Source: Chloroflexota bacterium
Lineage (GTDB): Bacteria > Chloroflexota > Anaerolineae > Promineifilales > Promineifilaceae
NCBI GenBank assembly: GCA_024640485.1
Contig: JAHEEY010000285.1
Span: 1-6,347, forward strand
Reading direction: 5' to 3'
DNA length: 6,347 bases
Part shown: one piece after another, positions 5,528 to 6,347 of the stretch
How the letters are laid out: each line of letters starts with the position of its first letter
Position numbering within the stretch: the stretch's first letter is position 1
Position numbers and translations under genes: made by a program
The notes under the pieces: generated by a model
Database searches by the model: none
Told to the model about the DNA's origin: nothing
Seen by the model: only the letters and a program-made list of their open reading frames with translations

Positions 5528-5839
5528 CTACTCTGGTTCGATAGTGAACATCAGCGGGTACCCTTCCAGTGACGCCGCGAAATGGGCTTTGCCCACTCGC
5601 AGCTTGGCTTCACTCAAGGGATAGGTTGCCACATAGGCGACCCCCGACGTGTGGGCCGCGTAAGTGACTTGCTCCGCCTCCAAAGAACTCAACTCAAACA
5701 CTCTCATCAAAATGTTGATCACCAGCTCGTACGGGGTGACTTCATCATTGTGAATGTAGACCCGGTATGGGGGCTCGATCGCTTCCTGCATATCGGCGAT
5801 TTTGCCTACTTCTGGGACTGCCAGCGAATCTCCACTCAT
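5528..5839 (-). CDS. clpS: ATP-dependent Clp protease adaptor ClpS
   Basis: Adaptor that binds proteins bearing N-degron residues (Leu, Phe, Tyr, Trp) and delivers them to ClpA or ClpC for degradation. From the ATG at 5839 it is 103 residues: a flexible N-terminal arm of about 22 residues, which engages the unfoldase, then the ClpS core. Core motifs seen are YRVYIHNDEVTPYE (25-38), with Asn31, Asp32 and Glu33 for the substrate alpha-amino group, and His63 in AAHTSG, matching E. coli H66. The residue matching E. coli gatekeeper Met40 is Tyr37. A GTG two codons upstream (5845) is another possible start, but it lies only two bases past the promoter -10 box, so ATG 5839 is preferred. No Shine-Dalgarno is present. 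It follows a permease gene end by 62 bases and precedes the aminotransferase. Confidence 0.95.
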   Translation of the reverse strand: MSGDSLAVPEVGKIADMQEAIEPPYRVYIHNDEVTPYELVINILMRVFELSSLEAEQVTYAAHTSGVAYVATYPLSEAKLRVGKAHFAASLEGYPLMFTIEPE

Positions 5840-5847
5840 GGGCACCG

Positions 5848-5876
5848 ATTATAGGCAGGCGATTGAGTTAAAGCAA
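5848..5876 (-). promoter_or_regulatory. Sigma70-type promoter of clpS
   Basis: On the minus strand a perfect TATAAT (5853-5848) lies 17 bases after TTGCTT (5876-5871), which matches the first three, most conserved, bases of TTGACA. Spacing is optimal. Only 8 bases separate the -10 box from the clpS ATG, so transcription should start at or within two bases or so of that ATG, giving a leaderless or near-leaderless mRNA. Confidence 0.65.
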
Positions 5877-5883
5877 TGAATGA

Positions 5884-5896
5884 TAGGTCCTACCTA
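5884..5896 (-). terminator. Small stem-loop after the ABC permease gene
   Basis: TAGGT (5884-5888) and ACCTA (5892-5896) form a 5-bp stem with a 3-base loop, 5 bases past the permease stop codon. T-rich sequence (TCATTCATTG) follows on the minus strand, but there is no continuous T-run. Position suggests an RNA 3' end; the evidence is weak. Confidence 0.25.
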
Positions 5897-5901
5897 GAAG
5901 G

Positions 5902-6347
5902 CTACAGCTCCTCCCGGCTGAAGCGGAGGATGGCGGCGACGGTGAAGGCGATCACCATCACCACCGCCACGATGACCGGCTGCCACGATTCCGGCAGCGT
6001 GCCGCTGATCACCGCCTGGGCCACTGAGGGCGCCTCCGGCTCGCCAAAGGGGAACGCCAGCCGGTACGGGATCACGTTGTCTATCCACGGCGCCACCCCC
6101 AGGATCAGCTGGGAGCCCAACAGCAGCACCAGGGGAATGCCGATGACCGGCCCCCGGGAATTGAACAGGGTTCCCAGCAGCAAGGTCAGCGACAGCCAGT
6201 AGAGCATCGAAAGGGTCAGGACAACCATCCCTAACAGGAATGCCCCCAGCGGCGGGCCGGGATCGCTCCACAGGGTGATGCCGGCGAAGGCCACCAGCCC
6301 CGGCACCAGCACCGCGGTCACGGTCAGCGCCAGGGCGTTGCCCAGCA
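5902..6347 (-). CDS. ABC-2 type transporter permease, C-terminal part (5' partial)
   Basis: The reading frame runs from the right edge to a TAG at 5902, giving 148 codons of the C-terminal part; the true start lies outside. The visible protein is very hydrophobic, with four likely membrane segments: LALTVTAVLVPGLVAFAGIT, then a long LLGMVVLTLSMLYWLSLTLLLG stretch, then IGIPLVLLLGSQLILG, and a last one around VIVAVVMVIAFTVAAIL ending in the cytoplasmic tail RFSREEL. Short extramembrane loops carry SDPGPP, FNSRGP and the FPFGEPEAPS region. This order and the final basic-acidic tail are typical of ABC-2 permeases that pair with a separate ATP-binding subunit, which would be expected off the right edge. 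Substrate unknown. The GTG at 6321 is an internal valine codon, not a start. It ends 62 bases before clpS. Confidence 0.75.
   Translation of the reverse strand, partial: LGNALALTVTAVLVPGLVAFAGITLWSDPGPPLGAFLLGMVVLTLSMLYWLSLTLLLGTLFNSRGPVIGIPLVLLLGSQLILGVAPWIDNVIPYRLAFPFGEPEAPSVAQAVISGTLPESWQPVIVAVVMVIAFTVAAILRFSREEL

Noticed and set aside
5894..6271. Second minus-strand frame overlapping the permease
   Set aside because: It is Gly/Ala/Arg-rich with no membrane pattern; the overlapping frame gives four membrane segments and a typical C-terminal tail.

Overview
The window is a GC-rich, gene-dense piece of bacterial chromosome. It looks like ordinary housekeeping and metabolic DNA; I see no insertion sequence, phage gene, CRISPR array, rRNA or tRNA. 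The GlgC, ClpS and class III aminotransferase sequences read to me like those of Chloroflexota (Anaerolineae-type). That placement rests on remembered family resemblance, not on a search.

Layout. Two genes run left to right: the C-terminal part of a polyprenyl-phosphate sugar-1-phosphate transferase (WecA/MraY superfamily, cut by the left edge), then, after a 206-base leader with inverted repeats, a complete glgC (ADP-glucose pyrophosphorylase). They converge near 2045-2085 on a block read right to left. In transcription order this block holds the C-terminal end of an ABC-2 type permease (cut by the right edge), clpS (N-end-rule adaptor of ClpAP/ClpCP), a PLP-dependent class III aminotransferase, a DapA/NanA-superfamily aldolase, a HAD-superfamily phosphatase, and a small 88-residue protein of unknown function.

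How the genes work together. The aldolase and phosphatase overlap by one base (TGATG) and are almost certainly one translationally coupled unit. The aldolase lacks the arginine that marks true dihydrodipicolinate synthases, so the pair more likely handles a 2-keto acid or keto-sugar acid and a phosphorylated metabolite than lysine synthesis. The aminotransferase lies upstream but is separated from the aldolase by a terminator-like hairpin and a strong 11-bp stem-loop. clpS has its own good sigma70-type promoter, placed so close to the start codon that the mRNA should be leaderless or nearly so. GlgC makes ADP-glucose for glycogen, and the transferase starts a lipid-linked glycan; nothing ties the two together beyond adjacency.

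The window does not reveal a clear new multi-gene system. The points most worth a second look are the leaderless clpS, interchangeable hairpin arms before the aldolase, a 22-base-period direct repeat before the aminotransferase, a Ser in place of a metal-binding Asp in the transferase, and the non-DapA active site of the aldolase.
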